Part shown: one piece after another, positions 16,691 through 26,103 of the stretch
Layout of the letters: every line of letters begins with the position of its first letter
Position numbering within the stretch: position 1 is the stretch's first letter
NCBI RefSeq assembly: GCF_905220705.1
Contig: NZ_CAJNAT010000001.1
Coordinates: 124,001 to 188,000, forward strand
Length of the DNA stretch: 64,000 nt
Direction of reading: 5' to 3'
Source: Paraburkholderia domus
GTDB taxonomy: Bacteria; Pseudomonadota; Gammaproteobacteria; Burkholderiales; Burkholderiaceae
The notes under the pieces: model-generated
Database searches by the model: none
Seen by the model: the letters and a program-made list of their open reading frames with translations, nothing else
What the model was told of the DNA's origin: nothing
Program-made: the position numbers and the translations under genes

Positions 16691-18025
16691 TCAGCGGCGG
16701 ATTGCCCAGAACTCCATCGTCAGCCCGGGGAAGTCGCCGGCGACATGCAGCGCCATACCGGCGGAACTCGAGAACTGCTTCCACAGGTCGTTGCCACGAT
16801 CAAGTTCGAAGTAGGTAAAGCCGGCGTGGAACGGCAATTGCCGCGGCGCCACGGGCAACGCACGCAGGCCGACGCCAGGCAATTGCAGGTTGACCAGATC
16901 TCGAATGCGTTCGACCGGTCCGATCTTCACCTGCGGTGCGAAGCCGGTCAGGATGTGCTCGGCCGGCATCTGCGCGCGCACCGCGAGCACGAAGGTAGCC
17001 CCGGCGAACAGCGTTTTGTCCGGCACGATCGCCACGCGCAAGCCGAACTTGCGTTCTTCGAGCGGAATCGGCACCGCATGCGGATCCATCACCATGCTCA
17101 GCGACGCACGTATGTCGTCGATCACCGGCGCAAAGGTTTCTTTCAACCACTCATGGCGGTATACCGGGTACGCCTGCGGCCGCTTCGACGCCTGGCTGAA
17201 AGTCGCCAGTTCGCCGGCCAACTGCACTGCCACCCGGTAGAGTTCCTCGGGATGGAGCCCAGTCATCGTCGACAGATGTGAAGCGAGCGGCTCGTGACGG
17301 TTGATCAGTTGCAACAAGAGGAAATCCGCCACCTCCGCGACGCCCGTCACGCCCGGCTGCGCAAGGCGCGCGGCCAGCGCTTCGCCGCGCTGATGCAGAA
17401 GGCCCACCAGGTCGTCGACGAAAGCCCCAAGGCGGCGCGCCACCCGATAGTCGAGACACGGCGGGCTGTAGTCGTTCTCGAGCACGACCCGGTTGTCGGG
17501 CAGGCGTTCGAGCACGCGCGCCACGCCGAGCGTCGTGTAGGCATTCGCCACTTCGGGAGCGAGCGCGAGACGCACCCGCAGCTTGCCGATCTGCATCAAC
17601 GCAGCGCCGGCATTCGGGTCATTGCTGTCGCTCACGTCGAGTTCGGCGATACGATGCCGCGCGAAGTTCTCCTCGCTCACCTCGTTGCCGGTTTCGGCCA
17701 CACCTGGCCTGCGCACCGGCAACGCCAGTTGGACCAGCATGTTGCGCGTGCTTTCGGGAATGTCGAGTGGCTCGGGCAAGTCATCATCGGCGGGAAGATC
17801 GAATGGTGTGCCATCCGGCATTACGCCGGAGCACGACAGCAGCGCGAGCTTGCCGAGTTTGAGCAAGGGCTCGTCGATCTCCAACGCCGTAAAGCCCCAA
17901 CTGTACGGGCGCAGGCCGGCGGCGCGCGTCTCCAGTTGCCTCTGCAGATAGCGGTCGTGCTGCTGCAGATGCTGGGGTTGAAGGAACATCCCCTCCGACC
18001 AGATGACTTTGCTGTTCCAGGACAT
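16691..18025 (-). CDS. tssK: T6SS baseplate subunit TssK
   Basis: The protein has 444 residues, the usual length. It begins with the family opening VIWSEGMFLQPQHLQQHDRY, followed by YSWGF and LDYRVARRL segments found in TssK. TssK trimers link the TssF/TssG wedge to the TssL/TssM membrane complex. The gene sits 21 bp after tagH and directly before tssL, which is the conserved K-L-M order. Confidence 0.95.
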   Translation of the reverse strand: MSWNSKVIWSEGMFLQPQHLQQHDRYLQRQLETRAAGLRPYSWGFTALEIDEPLLKLGKLALLSCSGVMPDGTPFDLPADDDLPEPLDIPESTRNMLVQLALPVRRPGVAETGNEVSEENFARHRIAELDVSDSNDPNAGAALMQIGKLRVRLALAPEVANAYTTLGVARVLERLPDNRVVLENDYSPPCLDYRVARRLGAFVDDLVGLLHQRGEALAARLAQPGVTGVAEVADFLLLQLINRHEPLASHLSTMTGLHPEELYRVAVQLAGELATFSQASKRPQAYPVYRHEWLKETFAPVIDDIRASLSMVMDPHAVPIPLEERKFGLRVAIVPDKTLFAGATFVLAVRAQMPAEHILTGFAPQVKIGPVERIRDLVNLQLPGVGLRALPVAPRQLPFHAGFTYFELDRGNDLWKQFSSSAGMALHVAGDFPGLTMEFWAIRR

Positions 18026-18046
18026 GTTGTCTCGTTCAAAAGTATG

Positions 18047-19828
18047 TCAGGTGGGATTGGCCGGGTCCTTCGGCTGACGCTCGCGGGCCGCGTGCAATGC
18101 GTCGATCTGGGCCTCGTACGCGTCGTTGAACGCCCTGCCGAAGAGCTTCTGGAAGTCGTCGTCGGCTTCGCGCGTGATGGCGCCCTGTAACTCGACAAAC
18201 AGATCCCACAGCTTCGCCTTGCGGTTCGACAGCACTTTTTCGAGTGCGCCGGGGTCTTTTAACTGCGCTTCGATCGAGCCGGGATTGAAGCGGCTGAGCA
18301 CGTGGGCGAGCGCCGCGCGCATACCGGCGAGGACGGCGAGTTCGTGCGCCTCGATATCGTTGAAGGCACGCCTGAGTGCCTCGTCGGGCGGCAGATAGCC
18401 GGCATTGCGGCCGGTCAGCATCGGCGCCAGCGCGCTGTCGACGTCGGGGAAAAATTTGAGCGGGTTGTTGTCGCGCGCGACGATCATCGTCGTGTCGAGG
18501 CGCGCTTCGCGTTTGGTCATCGAGCGCGCTCGCAGCACGGCCATCGTGCCGCGCAGCGATTCACGCAGCATTTCGCCGATGAGGCGCGCGAATTCCGGCT
18601 CAGGCAAGTTCGGCGTGCGCGATGCATCGAGGCCGAGACCTTCCAGCAGGGCCTGGAACGTGGCGGCATTCGTGCTCGCCGGAACGGCTGCGTCCTGGCG
18701 CGCAGGAGTGGGCTGGGCGGCCTGGGCGGCCTGGGCAGCCTGGGCGGGCGATGGCATGGCCGCTTGCACGCCGCCAGGCAGCTCCGCGGCGAACGCCTGA
18801 GTTGGCGCAACGTCGGCGATCGGCAACGGCACAGAAGGTGATGGCGTGATCGGAGCAAGCGGCGGAGCGGGCTGTGGGGCAGACGCCGCCGCAGGCATGA
18901 CAAGCCGCACGCTAGCGGTCTGTGGCGCTACAACCGGCACGACCACCGGCACAACCGGCGCAGATGGCGCAGATGGCGCCGCGAACAGGTCATCGAACGG
19001 GGTGGCCGCGGTGCCTGCCGAAAAGGTATCGAGCAATCCGGCGGGCAAGCCCGTCGGACCGCCTTGAGGCGCGGGTGCCGGGGGCGCCGAAGCGGGCCAC
19101 GCCGCCTCCTCTTGCGTATGACGCGGCGTCGCCGCATACGATGCGCTGCCCGCCTGCGCTGGCGTTTCCCACTGCGCCAACGCATCGGCGAGCGGATCGT
19201 AGTCAGCCGGAATCCCTGCTGCCGGTGGCGCCGTCCTGCCGGGATCCTGCCGGGCCGGTTGCGGCACCGAAAACGCTTGCAACTCCGGCGACACGTGATC
19301 GCTCTCCGAGCCCGCAAAGCCCGGCCGCGACGATATTCGCGGCTGTTCGCCAAAGCCCGGCTGGCCAAGCGGATCGAGCGAACCAAGCCGCAACACGTCG
19401 CCTTGCGGATCGGCCGGCAACGGACCGCCGAGCACCTGCGCGGCGCTGAGCGGATCGTGGCCGCCCGTTAGACTGCGCAACCCCGCCGCCTGCTCGCCGA
19501 TCGACACCTCGAGCAGATACGAGCCGATCAGGAGACGGTCGCCATCCGCGAGCCGGGCCTCGCGCGTGCCGCCTAGCGCGCGCTGATTCAACACGCTCGG
19601 ATTGCTGCCGAGATCGCACAGTAAATAGTCGCCGCCGCGAAACTCGACGCGCGCATGGACGCGCGAAATCGCGCGCTGTTGATCGGGCAGCACCAGCGTG
19701 CAGTCGTTTGCCCGGCCAATCGTGCCGCCTGCGGGTCCGAACGCGATCGCAATCGGCTCGGCCAGCGTCTCGTCGTTGAATCGCACAACCCGCAGCGAAA
19801 GAATCGGATAGTTCACTTGGCTCCCCAC
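18047..19828 (-). CDS. tagH: FHA-domain T6SS protein TagH
   Basis: The protein has 593 residues. An N-terminal FHA domain (about 25-110) has IGRANDC, RAISRVHARV and DLGSNPSVLNQ, the phosphothreonine-binding loops. A long Ala/Pro/Gln-rich linker spans about 115-395. The C-terminal TagH/ImpI domain begins near LLEGLGLDASR and runs to the end. Such proteins read the output of the PpkA-type kinase and PppA phosphatase to switch T6SS on. Candidate genes for both enzymes are in this window. Confidence 0.9.
   Translation of the reverse strand: MGSQVNYPILSLRVVRFNDETLAEPIAIAFGPAGGTIGRANDCTLVLPDQQRAISRVHARVEFRGGDYLLCDLGSNPSVLNQRALGGTREARLADGDRLLIGSYLLEVSIGEQAAGLRSLTGGHDPLSAAQVLGGPLPADPQGDVLRLGSLDPLGQPGFGEQPRISSRPGFAGSESDHVSPELQAFSVPQPARQDPGRTAPPAAGIPADYDPLADALAQWETPAQAGSASYAATPRHTQEEAAWPASAPPAPAPQGGPTGLPAGLLDTFSAGTAATPFDDLFAAPSAPSAPVVPVVVPVVAPQTASVRLVMPAAASAPQPAPPLAPITPSPSVPLPIADVAPTQAFAAELPGGVQAAMPSPAQAAQAAQAAQPTPARQDAAVPASTNAATFQALLEGLGLDASRTPNLPEPEFARLIGEMLRESLRGTMAVLRARSMTKREARLDTTMIVARDNNPLKFFPDVDSALAPMLTGRNAGYLPPDEALRRAFNDIEAHELAVLAGMRAALAHVLSRFNPGSIEAQLKDPGALEKVLSNRKAKLWDLFVELQGAITREADDDFQKLFGRAFNDAYEAQIDALHAARERQPKDPANPT
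18713..18748. repeat. Four tandem 9-bp units in the tagH linker
   Basis: CTGGGCGGC is repeated at 18713, 18722, 18731 (one change) and 18740 (last base changed). On the coding strand it gives a repeated Ala-Ala-Gln tract in the flexible linker. Copy number could vary by slippage without shifting the frame. Confidence 0.75.
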
Positions 19829-19848
19829 AACCGGTCAGATCAATCAGC

Positions 19849-21840
19849 TCACGATTTGATTTTTTTGGTCCCGTCGTCGGCGTCTTTGGGTGCGCTCGGC
19901 GCGGTTGGCGACGAGCCGCTGCCGGAGCCCGCCGAGCCGCCGGAATTAAGCAGGATCGGCGTGCCTGACACCGCCACGCTCACCGGGCCCACCACCACGA
20001 AGGCGCCACCTGCCTTTAGCGTAATACTCGCGCCCGCTTCGAACACGATGTTCATGCCCGCCTTGATATGGATGTTCATGCCCGCGTCGATCGCATAGTC
20101 CATCCCGACTTTTTCCTGCAGCTTCTGCGCGACCTTGAGCGACGCGTTGCCGTCCACCTGGGCGTTCTGGTCGCCGGTCACGGCGTCATGGCGTGCGCCG
20201 GTGACTGCCACAAACTCGTTCCCGGTGACCTTCAGATGCCGATCGTTTCCCACGTTGCTCAGCATGTCGTTCTTCACCCAGGTTTCGTGATCCTTCTCTG
20301 CGTGGAAGAACAATTGCTCGTCGCCTTTGTCATCGTCAAAACGCATTTCGTTGAAACCGCCGCCACCTTTGGTCGAATTGCTCTTCAACGTCGACAGCGC
20401 CTGATTGGCCGGCAGATCGTACGGCGGCATGGTGTTGGCGTTGTAGACGCAGCCGGTCACGAGCGGCCGGTCCGGATTGCCCTCGACAAAATCGACGATC
20501 ACCTCCTGGCCGATACGCGGCACGAAGAAGGTCCCCCAGCGTTTGCCGGCCCAACTCTGCGACACGCGCACCCAGCAGCGCTTCATGCGGGCGTCCGCAT
20601 CGGCCGGCGGTGCGAACTGCTCCCAATGAAACTGCACCTTGATGCGGCCGTATTTGTCGGTGAGGATTTCTTCGCCGTCCGGGCCGACCACCACGGCGGT
20701 CTGCGGACCCGCCACGACCGGCTGCGGGGTCAACCGCTCCGTGCGGAAGTGGTTTTCCTTGCGCAATGCAGTGAACGCACAGTCGAAGAACGGTAGCGAC
20801 GGATCGTGGCGAACCGTGGATGCATACACATCCGAATTGATTTCGTACGCCGCGCTGACCACCAGATAATCATGGTTCTGCGCGTCACAGGCATGCCCCT
20901 CGAGCTTGAACTGGCCGCCCGGCCAGATGCCGCGCGCGCTCGAGCGGCCCGAGATGCTGTCGTTGCGCGCCTGATGAATTTCGACGCCGACCTTCGCATA
21001 ACGATCGCCATCGCCGGACTGAACGTGACCGCTCAGATGTTCCTGCATCGTGTACACCGGCGGGTCGTACACTTTCGGCCGCGTCGCACGCGACAGCAGG
21101 CCTTGCTGATTGCTCGACGAAGGTTTTTCGAAATCGTACTCGTTGACTTCGTACTTGCCGGTCTGCAATTCCGCACCCGAACTCCAGGCATAGATGCATT
21201 CCTTCTCGTTCGAAGGCTCGTGCCATGCGTCGTAGGAGATAGACGGATAGTGATCGATCGGCCCATGCACGTCGCTCGAATCGGTCAACACCAGCGTGTG
21301 CTTGCCCGCTTTGTGCTCGAAGTAGTAGTAAATGCCTTCATGCTCCATGAGCCGGCTAACGAAAGCGAAATCGGTTTCGCGGTATTGCGCGCAGTGCTGC
21401 ATCGGCGGATAGCTCGCCTGGCATTTATTGCTGACGTCGATGTTGTAGTCCTGCAGCACGCGGGTGACGATATCCAGCACGCTCGTCTCATAGAAAAAGC
21501 GGCTATGCGAGGCGCGCGTCAGCAGCCACAGCCGCGGGCGCACCACGGCTTCATAGCGTGCCATCCGGTTGCGGGTGCCGTCACCCGGCGCAACGATCCG
21601 GAACACCGTGACGATACCGTTGAATTGGCGTTCGCCGTCGCCCGGCAGCGCAAGCGCGATCGAGATGTCATGGCCGAGCAGATCGGCCGCTTGCAAGTCG
21701 TTGCGCATGCTCAGTAGATCCAGTCGCCATTCGCTCAGGCGCCCCAACTCCTCCGTGCCGCTCAGATGCAGAAACAACAGATCCTTGCCGGCAGGTGCGC
21801 AACTGACGGTGGCGTGGCGGTTCGGGTCTTGTGTGGTCAT
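19849..21840 (-). CDS. vgrG: T6SS spike protein VgrG (TssI)
   Basis: The protein has 663 residues, with the gp27-like N-terminal half and gp5-like OB fold. PVVAGPQTAVVVGPDGEEILTD in two pieces, then GRIKVQFHW, WGTFFVPRIGQEV and VDFVEGNPDRP are the classic VgrG signatures. A beta-helix with repeated short motifs follows, then a Gly/Ser/Lys-rich tail of about 35 residues with no toxin domain. It is a structural spike rather than an evolved effector. It begins one base after the DUF4280 gene stop, so the two are tightly coupled. Confidence 0.96.
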   Translation of the reverse strand: MTTQDPNRHATVSCAPAGKDLLFLHLSGTEELGRLSEWRLDLLSMRNDLQAADLLGHDISIALALPGDGERQFNGIVTVFRIVAPGDGTRNRMARYEAVVRPRLWLLTRASHSRFFYETSVLDIVTRVLQDYNIDVSNKCQASYPPMQHCAQYRETDFAFVSRLMEHEGIYYYFEHKAGKHTLVLTDSSDVHGPIDHYPSISYDAWHEPSNEKECIYAWSSGAELQTGKYEVNEYDFEKPSSSNQQGLLSRATRPKVYDPPVYTMQEHLSGHVQSGDGDRYAKVGVEIHQARNDSISGRSSARGIWPGGQFKLEGHACDAQNHDYLVVSAAYEINSDVYASTVRHDPSLPFFDCAFTALRKENHFRTERLTPQPVVAGPQTAVVVGPDGEEILTDKYGRIKVQFHWEQFAPPADADARMKRCWVRVSQSWAGKRWGTFFVPRIGQEVIVDFVEGNPDRPLVTGCVYNANTMPPYDLPANQALSTLKSNSTKGGGGFNEMRFDDDKGDEQLFFHAEKDHETWVKNDMLSNVGNDRHLKVTGNEFVAVTGARHDAVTGDQNAQVDGNASLKVAQKLQEKVGMDYAIDAGMNIHIKAGMNIVFEAGASITLKAGGAFVVVGPVSVAVSGTPILLNSGGSAGSGSGSSPTAPSAPKDADDGTKKIKS

Positions 21841-21841
21841 G

Positions 21842-22231
21842 TCACGGAATCATCGTCTTGACAGTTGCCGGATTGATGATCGTGACCACGCCGCCCCAGT
21901 TGCACATGCAAGTCGATACGTTGTCGAGCGAAGGCTGGTTGCCGAGCAGCACGGTCGGCGCACCTGGCGTCCACGGCGTCATGGTCGCGGGAATGCACGG
22001 CATCGGCGTCAGCACGCCCAACGCCGCCGTCGTCGCTGCAGCGACCGTCGGATTGGCGGGCGAACTGCACACGCCGAACGGCATGATGTTGACGAGCGGA
22101 ATGTGGTCCATGATGTTGGCCGCGGGCGGCCCTTCGCCCATCACGCGATTGACCGGCAGCACCACCAGAGACGAAGGCGCGGCGCCGAACGAACATTGCA
22201 GCGTTGCGCCCATGCTGACTTGTTGCGGCAT
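21842..22231 (-). CDS. PAAR-like protein (DUF4280 type)
   Basis: The protein has 129 residues. It begins VSMGATLQCSFGAAPS and LVVLPVNRVM, followed by PFGVCSSPANP, PCIPATMTPW and ending with VTIINPATVKTM, the DUF4280 pattern. It has four conserved cysteines, which fits a metal-stabilised cone that tips VgrG. It is immediately upstream of vgrG and has no C-terminal toxin extension. It replaces a classical PAAR gene, which I do not find in the window. Confidence 0.85.
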   Translation of the reverse strand: MPQQVSMGATLQCSFGAAPSSLVVLPVNRVMGEGPPAANIMDHIPLVNIMPFGVCSSPANPTVAAATTAALGVLTPMPCIPATMTPWTPGAPTVLLGNQPSLDNVSTCMCNWGGVVTIINPATVKTMIP

Positions 22232-22289
22232 ATGAAGGCATCCACCATGCGAAGTACCAGAAAACCCACGCGAGCGTCCCGTCGAACCA

Positions 22290-25019
22290 TCAATCGAACG
22301 TATAGAGAAATTCGCCGTCGCGCGCCCCGATCTGCACTTTCGTTACCGAGCTCCCATTCATCATCCGCGTCAGAAATTCCGTGCTGATACGCGGCAACAG
22401 CGTGTTGGTCAAAATCGCGTCGATCATGCGGCCGCCGCTTTCGAGTTCGGTGCAGCGGCTGCCGATCAGCTTCACGACGTCGTCGTCATAACTGAACGGA
22501 ATCTTGTGTGACACGCGCATGCGCTTCTCGATCCGCCCGAGCTGCAAGCGGATGATCGCGCCAAGCATCTCGTCGGAGAGCGGGTAGTACGGAATCACCA
22601 CGACGCGCCCAAGCAAGGCCGGCGGGAATACCTTCAGCAAGGGCTCGCGCAACGCTTTCGCGATGCCCTCCGGCTCCGGCATCAGTTCCGGGTCTTTGCA
22701 CAGGCTCGTGATCAGGTCCGTACCGGCATTGGTGGTCAACAGGATCAGCGTGTTCTTGAAGTCGATCACGCGGCCCTCGCCGTCTTCCATCCAACCCTTG
22801 TCGAACACCTGGAAGAAAATTTCGTGGACGTCCGGATGGGCCTTCTCGACTTCGTCGAGCAGCACCACGCTGTACGGACGGCGGCGCACCGCTTCAGTCA
22901 GCACGCCGCCTTCGCCATAACCGACGTATCCGGGCGGCGCCCCCTTGAGCGACGACACCGTGTGCGCTTCCTGATACTCGCTCATGTTGATGGTGATGAC
23001 GTTCTGCTCGCCGCCGTAAAGCACCTCGGCGAGCGCCAGCGCGGTCTCGGTCTTGCCGACACCCGAGGTGCCGGCAAGCATGAATACGCCGATCGGCTTG
23101 TTCGGATTGTCGAGACCGGCGCGTGAAGTCTGAATGCGCCGCGCGATCATCTCGGTGGCATGGGCCTGGCCGATGATGCGCCGGTTCAGGTTCTCCGCGA
23201 GTTTGAGCACGTTTTCGATTTCGTTGCGGACCATCCGGCCCACCGGGATGCCGGTCCAGTCCTGGACCACGGAAGCGACCGCCTGCTGGTCGACGGTCGG
23301 CAGAATCAGCGGATCTTCGCCTTGATGCTGTGCGAGTTGCGCCTGCAGGTCGCGCAGTTCGGCGAGTCGCGCATCGCGCACGGCGGCATCGCCGGCGGCC
23401 GTCTCCTGCGTAGCGCCTGGTTCGCCTGCTTCGCCTGCTTCGCTGGCGCCTTCAACCTTGCCGGTCTCGCCTCGCAGTTGTGCGCGCAGCGCGAGAATCC
23501 GTGTCACCAGTTCCTTTTCCGCCTGCCAGCGGATATCGAGCGTGGAGAGGCGCGCCTGTTCGGCCGCAAGCTTTTCCGACGCCGCGGCGTGACGCTCCTG
23601 CGTGTTGACGCCGACCGCGGTTTCGCGGCCAATGATCGCCAGCTCGGTTTCGAGCGCCGCAATCCGCTTGCGCGAATCGTCGACCGAAGCCGGCGTCGCG
23701 TGCTGGCTGACCGCCACGCGCGCGCAGGCGGTGTCGAGCAGACTGACCGCCTTGTCGGGCAACTGCCGCGCCGGAATATAGCGGTGCGAAAGCCGCACCG
23801 CGGCTTCGAGCGCTTCGTCGAGGACCTGCACCTTGTGATGCTGCTCCATCGTCGAGGTGACCCCACGCATCATCAGGATCGCTTTGGTTTCGTCCGGCTC
23901 GCTGACCTGCACCACCTGGAAGCGACGCGTGAGCGCCGGGTCTTTTTCAATGTGCTTCTTGTATTCGGCCCACGTCGTGGCGGCCACCGTACGCAGCGTG
24001 CCGCGCGCAAGCGCAGGTTTCAGCAGATTCGCCGCGTCGCCGGTGCCGGCCGCCCCGCCCGCGCCAACCAGCGTGTGCGCTTCGTCGATGAAAAGAATGA
24101 TCGGCTTCTCGGAGGCCTGCACCTCCTCGATCACCTGCCGTAAGCGGTTCTCGAACTCGCCCTTCATGCTCGCACCCGCCTGCAACAGGCCGACGTCGAG
24201 CGTGCGCAACTGGACGTCGCGCAAGGACGGCGGCACGTCGCCCGCCACGATGCGCTGCGCGAAACCCTCGACGACCGCCGTCTTCCCGACACCCGCCTCG
24301 CCGGTCAGGATCGGATTGTTCTGGCGTCGGCGCATCAGGATGTCGACCACCTGGCGAATTTCCTCGTCGCGTCCGACGATCGGGTCGAGCTTGCCGTTGC
24401 GCGCCTGTTCGGTCAGATCCGTGGTGAAGCGCCGCAGCGCTTCCTGCTTGCCCATCGCGGCGGCCGGCACCGGACCGCCGGCATCGCCGGTTTCGCTTTG
24501 CGCGCCCGCCGGCTGAAAACCGTCACTCGCGCTCATGCCCGCTTCCGGCGACTCGCGCAGCAAGCTGTCAAAATCGTCGACGAGCGAATCGAGCTTGATG
24601 CGTTCGAACTGGCGCGAGATGCCGTACAACCCGTTACGCAGGGACGGTGTCTTCAACAGGCCCACCACCAGATGACCGGTGCGCACCTGCGCATCGCCGA
24701 ACATCAGCGAGCCGAACACCCAGCCGCGTTCGACCGCTTCCTCGACTTGCGACGAGATATCGGTCACCGAACTCGAGCCGCGCGGCAAACGGTCGAGCGC
24801 GTCGGTCAGATCGCGCGCCAGCCCGGACGGTTCGAGTCCGTAATGTTTGACGATACGGTGCAGGTCGGAGTCCTGCAGTTGCAAGATCTGGTGAAACCAG
24901 TGCACCAGTTCGATATAAGGATTGCCGCGCAACTTGCAAAAGACATTCGCGCTCTCGATTGCACGGAATCCGAGCTTGTTCAGCTTGCCGAACAATGCTG
25001 CCCGTTTGATCTCGGCCAT
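22290..25019 (-). CDS. clpV: T6SS ATPase ClpV (TssH)
   Basis: The protein has 909 residues. The N-terminal Clp-N domain (1-155) is followed by AAA domain 1 with Walker A GEAGVGKT at 240-247 and Walker B IILFIDEAH, a coiled M-domain (about 445-565), and AAA domain 2 with GTSGVGKT at 650-657 and VVLLDEVEK. It disassembles contracted TssB/TssC sheaths. An Ala/Glu-Gly insertion (GASEAGEAGEPGATQE, about 524-539) in the middle region is slightly unusual. The start is 4 bp after tssG. Confidence 0.96.
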   Translation of the reverse strand: MAEIKRAALFGKLNKLGFRAIESANVFCKLRGNPYIELVHWFHQILQLQDSDLHRIVKHYGLEPSGLARDLTDALDRLPRGSSSVTDISSQVEEAVERGWVFGSLMFGDAQVRTGHLVVGLLKTPSLRNGLYGISRQFERIKLDSLVDDFDSLLRESPEAGMSASDGFQPAGAQSETGDAGGPVPAAAMGKQEALRRFTTDLTEQARNGKLDPIVGRDEEIRQVVDILMRRRQNNPILTGEAGVGKTAVVEGFAQRIVAGDVPPSLRDVQLRTLDVGLLQAGASMKGEFENRLRQVIEEVQASEKPIILFIDEAHTLVGAGGAAGTGDAANLLKPALARGTLRTVAATTWAEYKKHIEKDPALTRRFQVVQVSEPDETKAILMMRGVTSTMEQHHKVQVLDEALEAAVRLSHRYIPARQLPDKAVSLLDTACARVAVSQHATPASVDDSRKRIAALETELAIIGRETAVGVNTQERHAAASEKLAAEQARLSTLDIRWQAEKELVTRILALRAQLRGETGKVEGASEAGEAGEPGATQETAAGDAAVRDARLAELRDLQAQLAQHQGEDPLILPTVDQQAVASVVQDWTGIPVGRMVRNEIENVLKLAENLNRRIIGQAHATEMIARRIQTSRAGLDNPNKPIGVFMLAGTSGVGKTETALALAEVLYGGEQNVITINMSEYQEAHTVSSLKGAPPGYVGYGEGGVLTEAVRRRPYSVVLLDEVEKAHPDVHEIFFQVFDKGWMEDGEGRVIDFKNTLILLTTNAGTDLITSLCKDPELMPEPEGIAKALREPLLKVFPPALLGRVVVIPYYPLSDEMLGAIIRLQLGRIEKRMRVSHKIPFSYDDDVVKLIGSRCTELESGGRMIDAILTNTLLPRISTEFLTRMMNGSSVTKVQIGARDGEFLYTFD

Positions 25020-25023
25020 TTTG

Positions 25024-26103
25024 CTAGTCCCTCGATGGTGTCTGTGGCGGCGCCTCGGACGCCGACGCGCGGGCCGCAGCGGAAATCCGCGAACGGCCTT
25101 CCTGGTCGGTCGGATGCAGCAACAACTGGCGCTGGTCGCCGTGCGCCGCGCCGCGCAGCGTCCAGGTGGTGTAACCGAGCCGGGTGTGACGCCCGAGTTT
25201 CAGGCGTGGCACCTCCTCCTGCCTGAGTACCAGCCGAAGGTCCCAATCGAGCCCGTCGCGAGCGTAATTACGCACCCAGTCGACGAGGCGGTTCAGGCTC
25301 TCGCCGCCCGGCAGGAAACGCTCGTAGTCGGCGCGACTCAATGGCCCGATGACAATGCGGAATTTGTGCTGGCAGTCCCATACGCGCGCACCGAGCAGCG
25401 TCGACACGCCGAGCGCGGCGGAGCCGTCCGGTGCGCCCAGGCGCGACAGCGAACTGGCCGGCAACGTCATCCAATGCCCGACCCACTGCTCGATTTCAAC
25501 CGGCAGATTGAAAAAACGCGCTAATACGAGCTTCAGACCGGCAGCCGGACGCGTCGGCCCGGCCAGCAAACCGGCGAAGTGCAGTTTGGCGAAATCGGGC
25601 ACCGCGTCGCGCTCACGCAGCATCGCTTCGCCGAGCCCGAACAGACTGCCGACATAAAAGGAAAAGCGATCGCGCCCGGGACGGTCGAGGCTGACAGCCG
25701 GCTGCGCATTGGCCCATGCGCGGTAGAACAGCGTCACCATCCGGTGATGAAAAACGTCGAGAAACCGCGCGAAGGTCGGATCGTTCGCGTTGCGTACACG
25801 ATCGCGCACGTACTCCGTGAGGTGAGTGGGCAGCGGACCGTGCGGCCCGAGCAGGCCGAAGAACTTGACCGCAAGCCGCGCGGCGTGACGGTCCCCGGCC
25901 GGTGTGAAGGCACCCAGCGAAGTGGGATGGAACACCAGTTCCGGCTCCTGCACGAAACGGATCGCGTCGTCGCGCGGCTGCAGCGATTCGCCCACGCGCG
26001 GCTTGTCCGGATAAGCATTTTCCAGCAGCCGAACGGCCTGGAAGAAGTCGAAGCGATAGGCTTCGTCCTCGAGCCGGCGCAACAGTGTCAGAGCGTCCGG
26101 CAT
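25024..26103 (-). CDS. tssG: T6SS baseplate subunit TssG
   Basis: The protein has 359 residues. Early signatures are YRFDFFQAVRLLE and DAIRFVQEPEL. VKFFGLLGPHGPLPTHLTEY is strongly conserved in TssG. With TssF and TssE it forms the baseplate wedge. The gene overlaps the tssF end by 16 bases, so translation is coupled. Confidence 0.95.
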   Translation of the reverse strand: MPDALTLLRRLEDEAYRFDFFQAVRLLENAYPDKPRVGESLQPRDDAIRFVQEPELVFHPTSLGAFTPAGDRHAARLAVKFFGLLGPHGPLPTHLTEYVRDRVRNANDPTFARFLDVFHHRMVTLFYRAWANAQPAVSLDRPGRDRFSFYVGSLFGLGEAMLRERDAVPDFAKLHFAGLLAGPTRPAAGLKLVLARFFNLPVEIEQWVGHWMTLPASSLSRLGAPDGSAALGVSTLLGARVWDCQHKFRIVIGPLSRADYERFLPGGESLNRLVDWVRNYARDGLDWDLRLVLRQEEVPRLKLGRHTRLGYTTWTLRGAAHGDQRQLLLHPTDQEGRSRISAAARASASEAPPQTPSRD

